This document shows positions 53,227 through 61,713 of a DNA stretch of 64,000 bases, in pieces (position 1 is the first letter of the stretch; each line of letters starts with the position of its first letter). The notes under the pieces were generated by a model, which saw only the letters and a program-made list of their open reading frames with translations, was not told where the DNA came from and ran no database searches. This DNA comes from Bradyrhizobium sp. 21 (GTDB lineage Bacteria > Pseudomonadota > Alphaproteobacteria > Rhizobiales > Xanthobacteraceae). Where the stretch lies: the NCBI RefSeq assembly GCF_023073335.1, contig NZ_JADPJG010000012.1:96356-160355 (forward strand), in the 5' to 3' direction. Made by a program: the position numbers and the translations under genes.

Positions 53227-54993
53227 TTAATTCTGCAGCCTCACCCCGACCATCACCACCGTCGCCTGCGAGCTCGATCCCGGCTGGTTCGAATCCAGGA
53301 TGTCGTGACGTAGCGTGCCCTTGATCCAGATGTTGCGGTTGAGCTTGTAGATCAGATTGCCTTCGAGCGAGTAGGTCTTGTCGTTGCGGTTCTGGCCCTG
53401 GTAGTCGAGCGTGCCGTAGGTGAACTTGCCAACTGCGGTGAGCCAGCGGCGGAAGTCGTGGTCGACTTCGGCTCCATAGGTGCGCACCAGCACGCCGGAG
53501 GAGCCGGGGATGGTGGTCTCGGCGATCTGCGTGTCGGTGACGAATTTCACCGTGGTGAGGCCGCTGGCATTCCAGATCAGCGAACCCGAGGTGAGGAAGC
53601 CCGCGAGCTGGCTGAGGCGCGGGTCGGTATAGTTGCGCGCGGAATAGCCGACCGAGACCTCGCCGGTGAGGATGCGCGAGAACTCGAAGGACGAGCCGAC
53701 CTTGGCATAACCGCCGTTTGAATCGCGCAAGTAGCCGTTGCGATCGGCTGGCTGGTCGTGCACGCGGGTGTCGCCCTGGATCTCGACGAACGGCTTCAGC
53801 CCCGGCTTGAGCTCGTAGGAGAAGCGCCCGACGCCGCCATACTGGTTGAAGTCGCGGTCGTCGTTGCTGAAGCTCGAGCCATCGGTGAGCTTGGAATTGG
53901 TGTAGGCGGTGCGATCCACGGTGGCGCCGGCGGCGACCTGGAAGCGATTGAAGGTCTGGTCGAAGCCGACGGTGCCGCCATAGGTGGCGTAAACCGGATA
54001 TTTCTGCAGGCCGGCCTGCACGTTCGGGCTGCCGGGATTGTCGGTGGCGAGCCGCAGCCGGAACTGCGACGTCAGCTTGAGATCGCGGTTGACGTCGAAG
54101 CGGCCGTCGACATGGCCGTTGAAATCGGGACGATCGACCTCGACCGGCGAGGGCGAGGCAAAGCCGTCGATCGTGGCCGGCATGTTGTTGGTGTAGCCCG
54201 AGAACGAGCCGCGCAAATCGGCGACCAGCGCGTGGCGCTCCCAATCGGACATCACGAGAAGGTCTGGCGCGACCACATAGGCCGGCGAGCCGACCGGCTT
54301 GTTGAGGCGCGCCGGGTTGGTGTCGTAGCCGGTCGAGAGCTCGAGCCCGCCCTTGATCAGGAAGCTGCCGGCATAGTCGCCGACGGCGCCGAACGGATCC
54401 TCGTCGAGCTTGAGCCGGCGGCGCAGCGGCTGGCCGGGCACGTTGCCGGCCATCGCCGGCGGCACCGGCGTCTTGTGCGCGGTCTCGGACGGCGGCGGCG
54501 CGATGCGCGGCGGGCCGAGCGTCCGATCCGGTGTTGCCGGCGGCACCGGCGAGCCGGGACCGACCGGACGCTTCGGCTTCGGCTGTCCGGGATAGAGCTT
54601 GGGCTGCTGTCGCTTGCGGTTGAGCGAATCGTAGCCGGAGGCGCTGGCGCCATTGGCCGCGGGCAGGCCGTAGATCGGGACCTGGTTGGTCGGGTTTGGG
54701 TTGGTCGGGTTCTGGCCCGCGCGCGCTGGCGTCTGCTGGCGCTTGCGCAGATCGGCGTTGGGATCGGGCAGCACCGGCAGCGCATCCGACGGTGCCTGCG
54801 GCACGCCCGCGGTGCGGCGCGTCGGCAGCGTGTCGGGCGAGGCGAAACCGCCGCGGCTGGGATTGAACAGGTCGGGGGTGAGGCTCTGGGCGGTTGCCGG
54901 CAAACTTCCCAAGGCCGTCAGCGCAAGACACGGCAAAGCAGCGCGCAGGAGATGCGCGCGTTTGCTCCGGCTCGTGCCTGGAGACGACCCCAC
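53227..54993 (-). CDS. Outer membrane beta-barrel protein (BBP2-type porin)
   Basis: A 588-residue exported protein. A signal peptide with a long basic n-region (MGSSPGTSRSKRAHLLRAAL) is followed by a hydrophobic core ending TAQS. Residues 40-190 are proline-rich and disordered. From about 200 a barrel starts (GSFLIKGGLELSTGYDTNPARL), with many alternating strands to the last, SQATVVMVGVRLQN. This matches the putative beta-barrel porin 2 family, often tied to polysaccharide or surface functions. The start is GTG at 54993. It is divergent from the arabinose-5-phosphate isomerase gene. Confidence 0.85.
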   Translation of the reverse strand: MGSSPGTSRSKRAHLLRAALPCLALTALGSLPATAQSLTPDLFNPSRGGFASPDTLPTRRTAGVPQAPSDALPVLPDPNADLRKRQQTPARAGQNPTNPNPTNQVPIYGLPAANGASASGYDSLNRKRQQPKLYPGQPKPKRPVGPGSPVPPATPDRTLGPPRIAPPPSETAHKTPVPPAMAGNVPGQPLRRRLKLDEDPFGAVGDYAGSFLIKGGLELSTGYDTNPARLNKPVGSPAYVVAPDLLVMSDWERHALVADLRGSFSGYTNNMPATIDGFASPSPVEVDRPDFNGHVDGRFDVNRDLKLTSQFRLRLATDNPGSPNVQAGLQKYPVYATYGGTVGFDQTFNRFQVAAGATVDRTAYTNSKLTDGSSFSNDDRDFNQYGGVGRFSYELKPGLKPFVEIQGDTRVHDQPADRNGYLRDSNGGYAKVGSSFEFSRILTGEVSVGYSARNYTDPRLSQLAGFLTSGSLIWNASGLTTVKFVTDTQIAETTIPGSSGVLVRTYGAEVDHDFRRWLTAVGKFTYGTLDYQGQNRNDKTYSLEGNLIYKLNRNIWIKGTLRHDILDSNQPGSSSQATVVMVGVRLQN

Positions 54994-55185
54994 GATGGAA
55001 GAACTCCAACGAAATCAAACACTTTCGCGATGGCCGCCGACCGACTGACGGAGACCATCGTTAATGGAGTTAAAACAATTATGGTTAACGACCGGTTGAG
55101 GGCTGGGACGCCCTCGTCGCCTCGAAGGCCGCGGCATGCTAAGCAGACGTCAACGGGCGAACGTCCCTCCTCCCTGGACCAGAAC

Positions 55186-56193
55186 ATGCCGAGTTCGAAA
55201 CCGCTGATGACCCAATCATCCGGCCCCATCCCCGACAGCGTCGAATCCGCACTCCGCACGCTGGAGACCGAGAGCGGCGGCATCAACGCGCTCGCCGCCG
55301 CCCTGCGCGGCCCGCTGGGCGCGAGCTTCGCCAAGGCGGTCGATCTGATCCGCAACGCCAAGGGCCGCGTCATCGTCACCGGCCTCGGCAAATCGGGCCA
55401 TATGGGCCGCAAGATCGCGGCGACGCTGGCCTCGACCGGCACGCCCGCCTTCTTCGTGCACACCGCCGAAGCCGCCCATGGCGACCTCGGCATGATCACC
55501 ACCGACGACGTCATCATGGCGCTGTCCTGGTCCGGCGAACAGCCGGAGATGAAGACGCTGGTGAACTATTCCGCGCGCTTCGCGATCCCCATGATCGCGG
55601 TGACGTCGAGCGCGGCATCCTCGCTGGGACAGGCCGCCGACATCGTGATCGAGCTGCCGAAGGCGCGCGAGGCCTGCCCGCACAATCTGGCGCCGACCAC
55701 CTCGACCATGATGCAGGTCGCGATCGGCGATGCCATTGCGATCGCGCTGCTCGAAGGCCGCGGCTTCACTGCGCTGGAGTTCGCGCATTTCCACCCCGGC
55801 GGCAAGCTGGGCGCGATGCTGAAATTCGTCCGCGACTACATGCGCACCGGCGCCGAGATTCCGCTCAAGCCGCTCGGCACAAAAATGTCGGACGCGGTGA
55901 TGGAGATGTCGGCCAAGGGACTCGGCTGCGTCTGCATCGTCGATGATTCCGGCGGGGTTGCGGGCATCATCACCGACGGCGACCTCCGCCGTCACATGCG
56001 GCCCGACCTGCTGACGGTGGCGGTCGACGACATCATGACCAGGCAGCCGAAGACCGTGCCGCCCTCGATGCTCGCGACCGAGATGATCGAGGTGCTCAAC
56101 ACCCGCAAGATCACGACGCTGATCGTGACCGAGGCGGACAAGGTGGTCGGCATCGTGCATCTGCACGATCTGTTGCGCGCGGGCGTGGCGTAA
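55186..56193 (+). CDS. kdsD: Arabinose-5-phosphate isomerase (KdsD/KpsF)
   Basis: A 335-residue sugar isomerase. The SIS domain (about 50-190) has VIVTGLGKSGHMGRKIAATL, TEAAHGDLGMI and SWSGEQPEM; the conserved His in FAHFHPGGKLG is present. Two CBS domains follow (MSAKGLGCVCIVDD...GIITDGDLRRHM and TEADKVVGIVHLHDLLRAGV). It makes arabinose 5-phosphate for KDO of lipopolysaccharide. The ATG at 55186 is used; a second at 55207 (MTQSSGPIPDS) is also possible. Co-location with a surface barrel gene fits an envelope role. Confidence 0.93.
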   Translation: MPSSKPLMTQSSGPIPDSVESALRTLETESGGINALAAALRGPLGASFAKAVDLIRNAKGRVIVTGLGKSGHMGRKIAATLASTGTPAFFVHTAEAAHGDLGMITTDDVIMALSWSGEQPEMKTLVNYSARFAIPMIAVTSSAASSLGQAADIVIELPKAREACPHNLAPTTSTMMQVAIGDAIAIALLEGRGFTALEFAHFHPGGKLGAMLKFVRDYMRTGAEIPLKPLGTKMSDAVMEMSAKGLGCVCIVDDSGGVAGIITDGDLRRHMRPDLLTVAVDDIMTRQPKTVPPSMLATEMIEVLNTRKITTLIVTEADKVVGIVHLHDLLRAGVA

Positions 56194-56238
56194 GGCGCTC
56201 TCCACTCGTCATTGCGAGCGCAGCGAAGCATCAGAAGA

Positions 56239-56344
56239 CCCTCACCCTGAGGAGCGCGCCCTCCGCGCGCGTCTCGAAGGGCGAGGCCACCAGCCGGGCC
56301 TCCATCCTTCGAGACGCGCGAAGACGCGCTCCCCAGGATGAGGG
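56239..56344. repeat. Dispersed inverted repeat, second copy of the CCTCA-TGAGG type
   Basis: CCCTCACCCTGAGGAGCGCG with CGCGTCTCGAA on the left faces CTTCGAGACGCGCG and GCGCTCCCCAGGATGAGGG on the right. It is homologous to the element at 49429-49532 and lies between convergent genes. Confidence 0.85.
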
Positions 56345-56352
56345 ATTGAAAG

Positions 56353-56904
56353 CTACGCCGGAAATCTTGCCGCGCTCTCCTCCAGCGGCAACCGCAGCCC
56401 GTTCGCCAGATACGACACGGTGCGATAGAAGCCGCACAGCAACATGATCTCCAGGATCTGCGCCTCGTCATAGTGCGCCGACAGCCCGGCGAACTCCGCG
56501 TCGTCGAGCGTCGCGCGATGATGCAGCGCGTCCACCGCCGCGATCAACGCCTGCTCGGCCGGCGACCAGCACGACGACGTCGCGTCGCCCTGCACTGTGG
56601 CCCGCACCTCCTCCTTCGTGAGCTTCGCAGGCCCGGCGAAAATCGCGGCATGCACGCCCCATTCATACTCGCATTTGTTCAGCGCACAGGTGCGGTCGAT
56701 GACGATTTCGCGTTGACGCAAAGACAGCGGGCCCGGATCGAGCAGGCCGCCGGCGCGAAACTTGTCCCAGGCGCGGGTCTGGCCCGCCATGACCCGGAAC
56801 AGCAGCAGCGGCGGCGCACCGCGCATGATGCGGTCGAACTGCGCCTGGATCTCCGGGGGATAAGGCGGGTTGAGTGGCGCGATGCGGGGTGTGGCCTGGG
56901 ACAC
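56353..56904 (-). CDS. Carboxymuconolactone decarboxylase family (AhpD-like) protein
   Basis: A 183-residue all-helical protein of the AhpD/CMD fold. The active-site region reads REIVIDRTCALNKCEYEWGVH, with two cysteines and the downstream histidine of the peroxidase-like group but with CxxxxC spacing instead of CxxC. DDAEFAGLSAHYDEAQILEIMLLCGFYRTVSYLANGL is the second family block. The start is GTG at 56904 with GGAG upstream. It is divergent from an HxlR gene, whose operators lie 15 bases upstream, so redox- or electrophile-responsive control is likely. Confidence 0.87.
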   Translation of the reverse strand: MSQATPRIAPLNPPYPPEIQAQFDRIMRGAPPLLLFRVMAGQTRAWDKFRAGGLLDPGPLSLRQREIVIDRTCALNKCEYEWGVHAAIFAGPAKLTKEEVRATVQGDATSSCWSPAEQALIAAVDALHHRATLDDAEFAGLSAHYDEAQILEIMLLCGFYRTVSYLANGLRLPLEESAARFPA

Positions 56905-56917
56905 TGGCCGTCTCCGT

Positions 56918-56958
56918 TGCTACAATTATTGTAGCATCACGCTACATTATCTGTAGCA
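56918..56958. promoter_or_regulatory. Two tandem operators between the AhpD-like and hxlR genes
   Basis: Two palindromes GCTACA-N5-TGTAGC at 56919-56935 and 56941-56957, 22 bases centre to centre, about two helical turns. Each is flanked by T or C and A (TGCTACAATTATTGTAGCA for the first). They fill the gap between the divergent genes. Binding by the adjacent HxlR protein is the natural inference. Confidence 0.75.
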
Positions 56959-56975
56959 AGACGCAAGGGGCGACA

Positions 56976-57314
56976 ATGGCGAAACAAGCTGCATCAGGGA
57001 ACGTCCGCGGCTCACGCACCGGACGGCCGATCATGGCGCTTCTCGACCTGCTCGGCCGCCGCTGGTGCCTGCGTATCCTGTGGGAACTACGCGACGAGCC
57101 CCTCACCTCGCGCGAATTGCGAACAGCCTGCGACGAGGCCTCGCCTACGGTGCTGCAAGCACGGCTGACGGAATTGCGCGAAGCGGGGTTCGTCGAGCTG
57201 GGCGAAGGTGGCGGTTACGGGCTGACGCCGTTCGGGCGCGAGCTGCGCGAGACGTTCATGCCGTTGCACCGGTTTGCGGAGAGGTGGCGCAGCAAGAGCG
57301 GTGCCAGAGTCTAG
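56976..57314 (+). CDS. HxlR family transcriptional regulator
   Basis: A 112-residue winged-helix protein. The HxlR core reads PIMALLDLLGRRWCLRILWELRDEPLTSRELRTACDEASPTVLQARLTELREAGFVEL. Cys at the W-C-L position is a candidate redox or electrophile sensor, as known for HypR- and YodB-like members. AAGGGG precedes the ATG. It probably represses itself and the divergent AhpD-like gene through the two operators at 56918-56958. Confidence 0.9.
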   Translation: MAKQAASGNVRGSRTGRPIMALLDLLGRRWCLRILWELRDEPLTSRELRTACDEASPTVLQARLTELREAGFVELGEGGGYGLTPFGRELRETFMPLHRFAERWRSKSGARV

Positions 57315-57355
57315 CGGCGCCGCGTCAGCAAGCTCGTCATTGCAATGACGGTGGC

Positions 57356-57799
57356 CTACGCCGCAGCCACCGTCAAGTTCGCGCCATCCACCTGCACGAC
57401 CTTCACCCGCGTCCCCGCCGGCGTATCCGGGCCGGCGACGCGCCAAACCGTGTCGCCGATGCGCACGGTGCCGTTGCCGTCGATGATCGGCTTTTCCAGC
57501 GTGAACTCGCGCCCTAACAGCGCCTCGGTGCGCTTGTTGAGGAACGGGCTGGCGCTCGCATCCAGGTTCGGCCGCGCGAGCCGGCGCCACACCGGCACCG
57601 CGGCTGCGGCGAACACCGCGAACATCACGAGCTGGATCTGCCAGGACACGGCAATGCCAAACGAGATCAGGCCGACCAGCAGCGCAGCGAGTCCGAGCCA
57701 GAACAGGAAGACGCCCGGCGCCAGCACCTCCAGCGCCATCAGGACGAAGCCGAAGATCAGCCAGTTCCAGGTGCCGAGCGATACGAACATGTCGGTCAT
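57356..57799 (-). CDS. NfeD-like membrane protein
   Basis: A 147-residue protein with three to four N-terminal helices (LIFGFVLMALEVLAPGVFLFWLGLAALLVGLISF...) and a C-terminal OB-fold (about 85-147: GREFTLEKPIIDGNGTVRIGDTVWRVAGPD...VKVVQVDGANLTV). This is the short NfeD form without protease, which works with an SPFH/stomatin partner. The partner gene lies just upstream on the same strand, separated by a palindromic repeat. Confidence 0.9.
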   Translation of the reverse strand: MTDMFVSLGTWNWLIFGFVLMALEVLAPGVFLFWLGLAALLVGLISFGIAVSWQIQLVMFAVFAAAAVPVWRRLARPNLDASASPFLNKRTEALLGREFTLEKPIIDGNGTVRIGDTVWRVAGPDTPAGTRVKVVQVDGANLTVAAA

Positions 57800-57820
57800 G
57801 ACACGACCTCTTTGTAGTGA

Positions 57821-57867
57821 CGCATGCCCTTATCGGAAAACCGGCGTCCACTTTTCCGGGGCATGCG
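57821..57867. repeat. Dispersed inverted repeat, diverged copy of the GCATG...CATGC type
   Basis: CGCATGCCC-TTATCGGAAAACCGG on the left and CACTTTTCC-GGGGCATGCG on the right. It is the same family as 31998-32042. It lies between the SPFH gene stop and the NfeD start. Confidence 0.7.
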
Positions 57868-57868
57868 A

Positions 57869-58870
57869 CTATCCCTGCCGCGGCGGCACCGCCGGCGGCG
57901 TAGGCGCCGACGATGGCACCGAGCCGCGGCGGGCGGCGGCTGAAGCGGATGCAGCGCTTTCGCCGAACGTCGCCTTGGCGATCTCGCCGATGCCGGCGAG
58001 CGAGCCCAGCAAGCTCACGGCCTCCATCGGCAGCATGATGATCTTCTGGTTCGGTGCATCCGCAAACTGGCCGAACGCCTTGATGTATTTGTCGGCGATG
58101 AAGTAGTTCAGCGCAGCCACATCGCCTTTGGCGATGGCCTCGCTGACCATTTGCGTCGCCTTGGCCTCGGCTTCTGCCGACCGCTCACGCGCCTCGGCGT
58201 CGCGGAAGGCGGCTTCGCGGCGGCCTTCCGCCTGGAGGATCTGCCCCTGCTTGGCACCCTCGGCGCGCAAAATCTCGGATTGCCGTGCACCTTCGGCCTG
58301 GAGGATGTCGGCGCGCTTGACGCGCTCGGCCTTCATCTGCCGGCCCATGGCCTCGACGAGGTCAGCGGGCGGCACGATGTCCTTGATCTCGATGCGGTTG
58401 ACCTTGAGGCCCCAGGGCGAGACCGCGGCATCGACCACGCGCAGCAGGCGCTCGTTGATCTCGTCACGGTGCGACAGCACCTGGTCGAGATCCATCGAAC
58501 CCATCACCGAACGGATGTTGGTCATGGTCAGCACGATGATCGCCTGCTCGAGATTGGAAACCTCGTAACTCGCCTTGGCCGCATCGAACACCTGGAAGAA
58601 GGCAACGCCGTCCACCGTCACGGTGGCGTTGTCCTTGGTGATCACCTCCTGCTCGGGAATGTTGATCACCTGCTCCATCATGTTGATCTTGCGCCCGACC
58701 CGGTCGAAATAGGGCACGATCAGATTGAGCCCGGGGCTCAGCGTCTGGGTGTATTTGCCGAACCGCTCGATGGTCCAGTCATAGCCCTGCGGCACCGTCT
58801 TCACGCCAGCGACGAGCGTGACGATGACGAGCAACACCAGAACAATCGCGAAAATGTCGAAACCGCTCAT
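57869..58870 (-). CDS. SPFH/Band 7 (stomatin-like) membrane protein
   Basis: A 333-residue QmcA-type protein. One N-terminal helix (about 4-24, [20 protein letters not shown]) precedes the SPFH domain ([33 protein letters not shown]...). A coiled coil with repeated AEGAR/AEGAK units (about 180-240) follows and the tail is Ala/Pro-rich. It should form membrane microdomain assemblies with NfeD. The start at 58870 has GGAGG 4 bases upstream. It forms a two-gene operon with the downstream NfeD gene. Confidence 0.93.
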   Translation of the reverse strand: MSGFDIFAIVLVLLVIVTLVAGVKTVPQGYDWTIERFGKYTQTLSPGLNLIVPYFDRVGRKINMMEQVINIPEQEVITKDNATVTVDGVAFFQVFDAAKASYEVSNLEQAIIVLTMTNIRSVMGSMDLDQVLSHRDEINERLLRVVDAAVSPWGLKVNRIEIKDIVPPADLVEAMGRQMKAERVKRADILQAEGARQSEILRAEGAKQGQILQAEGRREAAFRDAEARERSAEAEAKATQMVSEAIAKGDVAALNYFIADKYIKAFGQFADAPNQKIIMLPMEAVSLLGSLAGIGEIAKATFGESAASASAAARRGSVPSSAPTPPAVPPRQG

Positions 58871-59137
58871 ATTTCCTCCAAGGCGGGAAAAAGCCCTTTC
58901 CCGCGCTGTCATTGGTCGGGATCACGACCCCAAGGGTTCAGGGGAGGGTTCAGTAAAGGGTTCAGCGATGGGTTCAGCGGTCGCGGATAATTTCGGCATC
59001 GGCGCGATTCTACACAAGACGTCAGGAGAGGGAATGGTCGCGATTATGTATTTGCGAGATGCTCTTGAAAGCGTACGGGCGCAGACCTAGCGGCGAACGT
59101 TAACGAATCCCGCCAGCCCGGCGGCCGCAACCCAATC

Positions 59138-60115
59138 CTACTCGATAACGTCGTTCGCGGTTGCGAGCAGGCTTGGCGGAAGCGTGACGCCGATCGCCTT
59201 GGCCGTCTTCAGGTTGATCGCCAGCTCGAACTTGGTGGGATTCTGGACCGGAAGGTCGGCTGCCTGTGCGCCCCTGAGGATGCGATCGATATAGGAGGCG
59301 GCGCGGCGGATCTGCTCGGCGCTGTCGGTGCTGTAGGACATCAGCCCGCCCTCGTCGACGAAGGTGCGGCTCCAGAACACCGCCGGCACGCGCGCTTCCC
59401 CGATCGCGGCCAGAAGGAGCGCGCGGTTGGCCAGAGTGAAGAAGTCCGGCAGCACCAGCAGGCCGCCGTCCTTTCGCGAGGCCAACGCGGCGATCGAGGC
59501 CGCGTCATGGACCGGCGCCGGCTCCACCGTCACATGGAGCGCGCGGCCAGCGTCCTCGATCGTACGCAGCATCAGAGGCGCGAACGGCGCGGTGGCGGGA
59601 TTGTAGACGACGAAGACACGCGACAGTTTTGGCGTGACCTGCATCAGCATCTCCAGCCATTTGCCGGCGAGCGGACCGTCGTAATCGGTGAAGCCGGTGA
59701 TGTTGCCGCCGGGATGGGCGAGATTCTCGACAAAGCCCTGGCTGACAGGATCGGTGACGACGGCGAACACGATCGGGATCGTCGTGGTGCGCCGGCGCAG
59801 CTCCTCCACCGAGGGCGTCCCGACCGCGAGCAGGATGTCGGGCTTGAGCGCCACGAGTTCGTCGGCGAACCGCGCGATGCGCGCGCGGTCGCCGCTGCCG
59901 TTGCGCCAATCGATGTTGAGGCCAGCGTGCTCCTTCCAGCCATGACCGGCAAGCGCCTCGACCAGGATGGCGCTGCGCGTCTGCCCGATCGCATCGTCGG
60001 CCGCGGTGACCGAGAGCACGCCAAGCCGCCGCGTCGCAGTCGGCTGCTGCGCTACCACCGAGGCCGGCAGCGCCGCGGTTATCCCAAGAAGCGCCAGAAT
60101 CTCGCGGCGGTTCAT
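59138..60115 (-). CDS. ABC transporter substrate-binding protein (ABC_sub_bind family)
   Basis: A 325-residue exported binding protein. An N-terminal RREILALLGITAALPASVVAQQ is a twin-arginine-like signal, standard for this greatly expanded Bradyrhizobium family. The mature part has RLGVLSVTA, ILLAVGTPSVEELRRRTTTIPIVFAVVTDPV and FVENLAHPGGNITGFTDY, family hallmarks. It ends NLKTAKAIGVTLPPSLLATANDVIE. The ligand is unknown; related proteins are annotated for tryptophan- or urea-like compounds. No permease adjoins; hemH lies 10 bases upstream. Confidence 0.92.
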   Translation of the reverse strand: MNRREILALLGITAALPASVVAQQPTATRRLGVLSVTAADDAIGQTRSAILVEALAGHGWKEHAGLNIDWRNGSGDRARIARFADELVALKPDILLAVGTPSVEELRRRTTTIPIVFAVVTDPVSQGFVENLAHPGGNITGFTDYDGPLAGKWLEMLMQVTPKLSRVFVVYNPATAPFAPLMLRTIEDAGRALHVTVEPAPVHDAASIAALASRKDGGLLVLPDFFTLANRALLLAAIGEARVPAVFWSRTFVDEGGLMSYSTDSAEQIRRAASYIDRILRGAQAADLPVQNPTKFELAINLKTAKAIGVTLPPSLLATANDVIE

Positions 60116-60125
60116 GGCGCGCCCA

Positions 60126-61163
60126 TCAGATCCAGCCCTGAAGCTCGCGCAGCACGAGCGTCCGGATCACATCCATGCCGGGATCGCTGTCGTTGAGACA
60201 GGGGATCGCCGAAAACTCCTCGCCACCATTATGCTTGAAGATCTCGGCATTCTCCTGCGCGATCTCCTCCAGCGTCTCCAGGCAGTCGGCGGAAAAGCCG
60301 GGCGTGACCACCGCGATGCGGCGCACGCCCTCTTTCGCCAGACGCTCCATGGTCTTGTCGGTGTAGGGCTGCAGCCACTCGTCGAATCCGAAGCGCGACT
60401 GGAACGTCAGCAGCAGTTTCGTCTCGTCCATGCCGAGCCGGCGCCGCAGCGCCTCGGTCGTGGCCACGCAATGGCCCCGATAAGGATCTCCCTTGTCCAC
60501 GTAGGCCTTCGGCATACCGTGGAAGGAGGCGACGATCAGTTCCGGCTTGAACGGCAAGTTCGCCAGATGAGTCTCGATCGAGGTGGCGAGCGCCTCGATA
60601 TAGGCTTCGTCCTCATAGTAAGGCGGTGTCACCCGCAGGGTCGGCTGCGCGCGCAGCCGCGCAAGCACGCGAAACACCTCGTCGCAGACGGTGGCCGAGG
60701 TCGCGGCGGAATATTGCGGATAGAGAGGTACGGCAAGGATGCGATCGCAGCCCTTCGCAATCAGCGCATCGACGCCCGATCTGATCGAGGGATTGCCGTA
60801 GCGCATTGCCCAATCCACCACGACGTGGTCGCGATCCGACAATGCGGCTGCAAGCTTGTCGCTCTGGGCGCGCGTGATGGTCTTCAGCGGCGACTCGTTC
60901 TTCTCGTTGTTCCAGACCTTCAGATAGTCGCGCGCCTTGGCGCGGGGGCGGGTGCGCAGGATGATGCCGTTCAGCACCACCTTCCAGATCAAGCCCTGAT
61001 TCTCGATGACGCGGGCGTCCGAGAGGAATTCCTTCAAATAGACCCGCACGCCGCGCGCGTCGGCGGTATCGGGCGTGCCGAGATTGACCAGCAGCACGCC
61101 GACGCGCGAGGGGACGGGCTGCGAGGCCGGCACCGCGGTCTCGGTGGGGGCGATTGTCATCAT
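60126..61163 (-). CDS. hemH: Ferrochelatase
   Basis: A 345-residue class I ferrochelatase, the final step of haem synthesis. VGVLLVNLGTPDTADARGVRVYLKEFLSD is the N-terminal signature. The metal/proton site His is in VASFHGMPKAYVDKGDPY, and FQSRFGFDEWLQPYTDKTM and TPGFSADCLETLEEI are conserved late blocks. The start at 61163 or the adjacent ATG at 61160 is used. It is divergent from the MAPEG gene. The haem-using RoxA-like and Tll0287-like proteins in this window depend on its product. Confidence 0.95.
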   Translation of the reverse strand: MMTIAPTETAVPASQPVPSRVGVLLVNLGTPDTADARGVRVYLKEFLSDARVIENQGLIWKVVLNGIILRTRPRAKARDYLKVWNNEKNESPLKTITRAQSDKLAAALSDRDHVVVDWAMRYGNPSIRSGVDALIAKGCDRILAVPLYPQYSAATSATVCDEVFRVLARLRAQPTLRVTPPYYEDEAYIEALATSIETHLANLPFKPELIVASFHGMPKAYVDKGDPYRGHCVATTEALRRRLGMDETKLLLTFQSRFGFDEWLQPYTDKTMERLAKEGVRRIAVVTPGFSADCLETLEEIAQENAEIFKHNGGEEFSAIPCLNDSDPGMDVIRTLVLRELQGWI

Positions 61164-61242
61164 GATCCGTTGCGTCGCGCGTTGTTCCGAACTTGTCAAG
61201 ATTGGGCCGGTTTCGCTAGGGTCAGCGTAGGGGGGAAGAACC

Positions 61243-61641
61243 ATGACGCTGGCGGAATGGTGCGTTCTCGGGGCGCTGCTGCTGTATCTCATAACGATCG
61301 TCTCGATCAAATGGATCAGATTTGGCGGATTCGACAATTCACGGCCGCGCGACCCTGCCTTCTTCGAGGACGCCATCGCGCAACGCGCGCTCGGCGCGCA
61401 CCAGAACGGCATCGAGACCTTTCCGTTCTTCGCCTTCGCGGTGCTGCTCGCCGAATACAGGGATTCGCCGCAGCGCCTGATCGACGAACTCGCGGCGCTG
61501 TTCCTGATCGTACGGATCGCCTATGTGCTGACCTATCTCGGCAACCGCCCGACGCTGCGCTCGATCCTCTGGAGCATCGGTTTTGCGATCAATCTCGGGA
61601 TCTTCTTCATGCCGGCGTTGAAGCAGTTTCTCCCGGTGTGA
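61243..61641 (+). CDS. MAPEG family membrane protein
   Basis: A 132-residue protein with four hydrophobic segments: WCVLGALLLYLITIVSI, then RALGAHQNGIETFPFFAFAVLLAEY with the family ARxxHxNxxE-like motif, then LAALFLIVRIAYVLTYLGNRPTLRSILWSIGF. This is the bacterial MAPEG type related to microsomal glutathione transferases. GGGGGGAAG precedes the ATG. The substrate is unknown. It converges on the NicO gene. Confidence 0.9.
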   Translation: MTLAEWCVLGALLLYLITIVSIKWIRFGGFDNSRPRDPAFFEDAIAQRALGAHQNGIETFPFFAFAVLLAEYRDSPQRLIDELAALFLIVRIAYVLTYLGNRPTLRSILWSIGFAINLGIFFMPALKQFLPV

Positions 61642-61713
61642 GGGACCGTGTCCCGGCTCTGCAGTGCATCGTCGAAGGGACGCTGCCCTGTGTCCGGGGC
61701 GCGAGAGTTCGGC

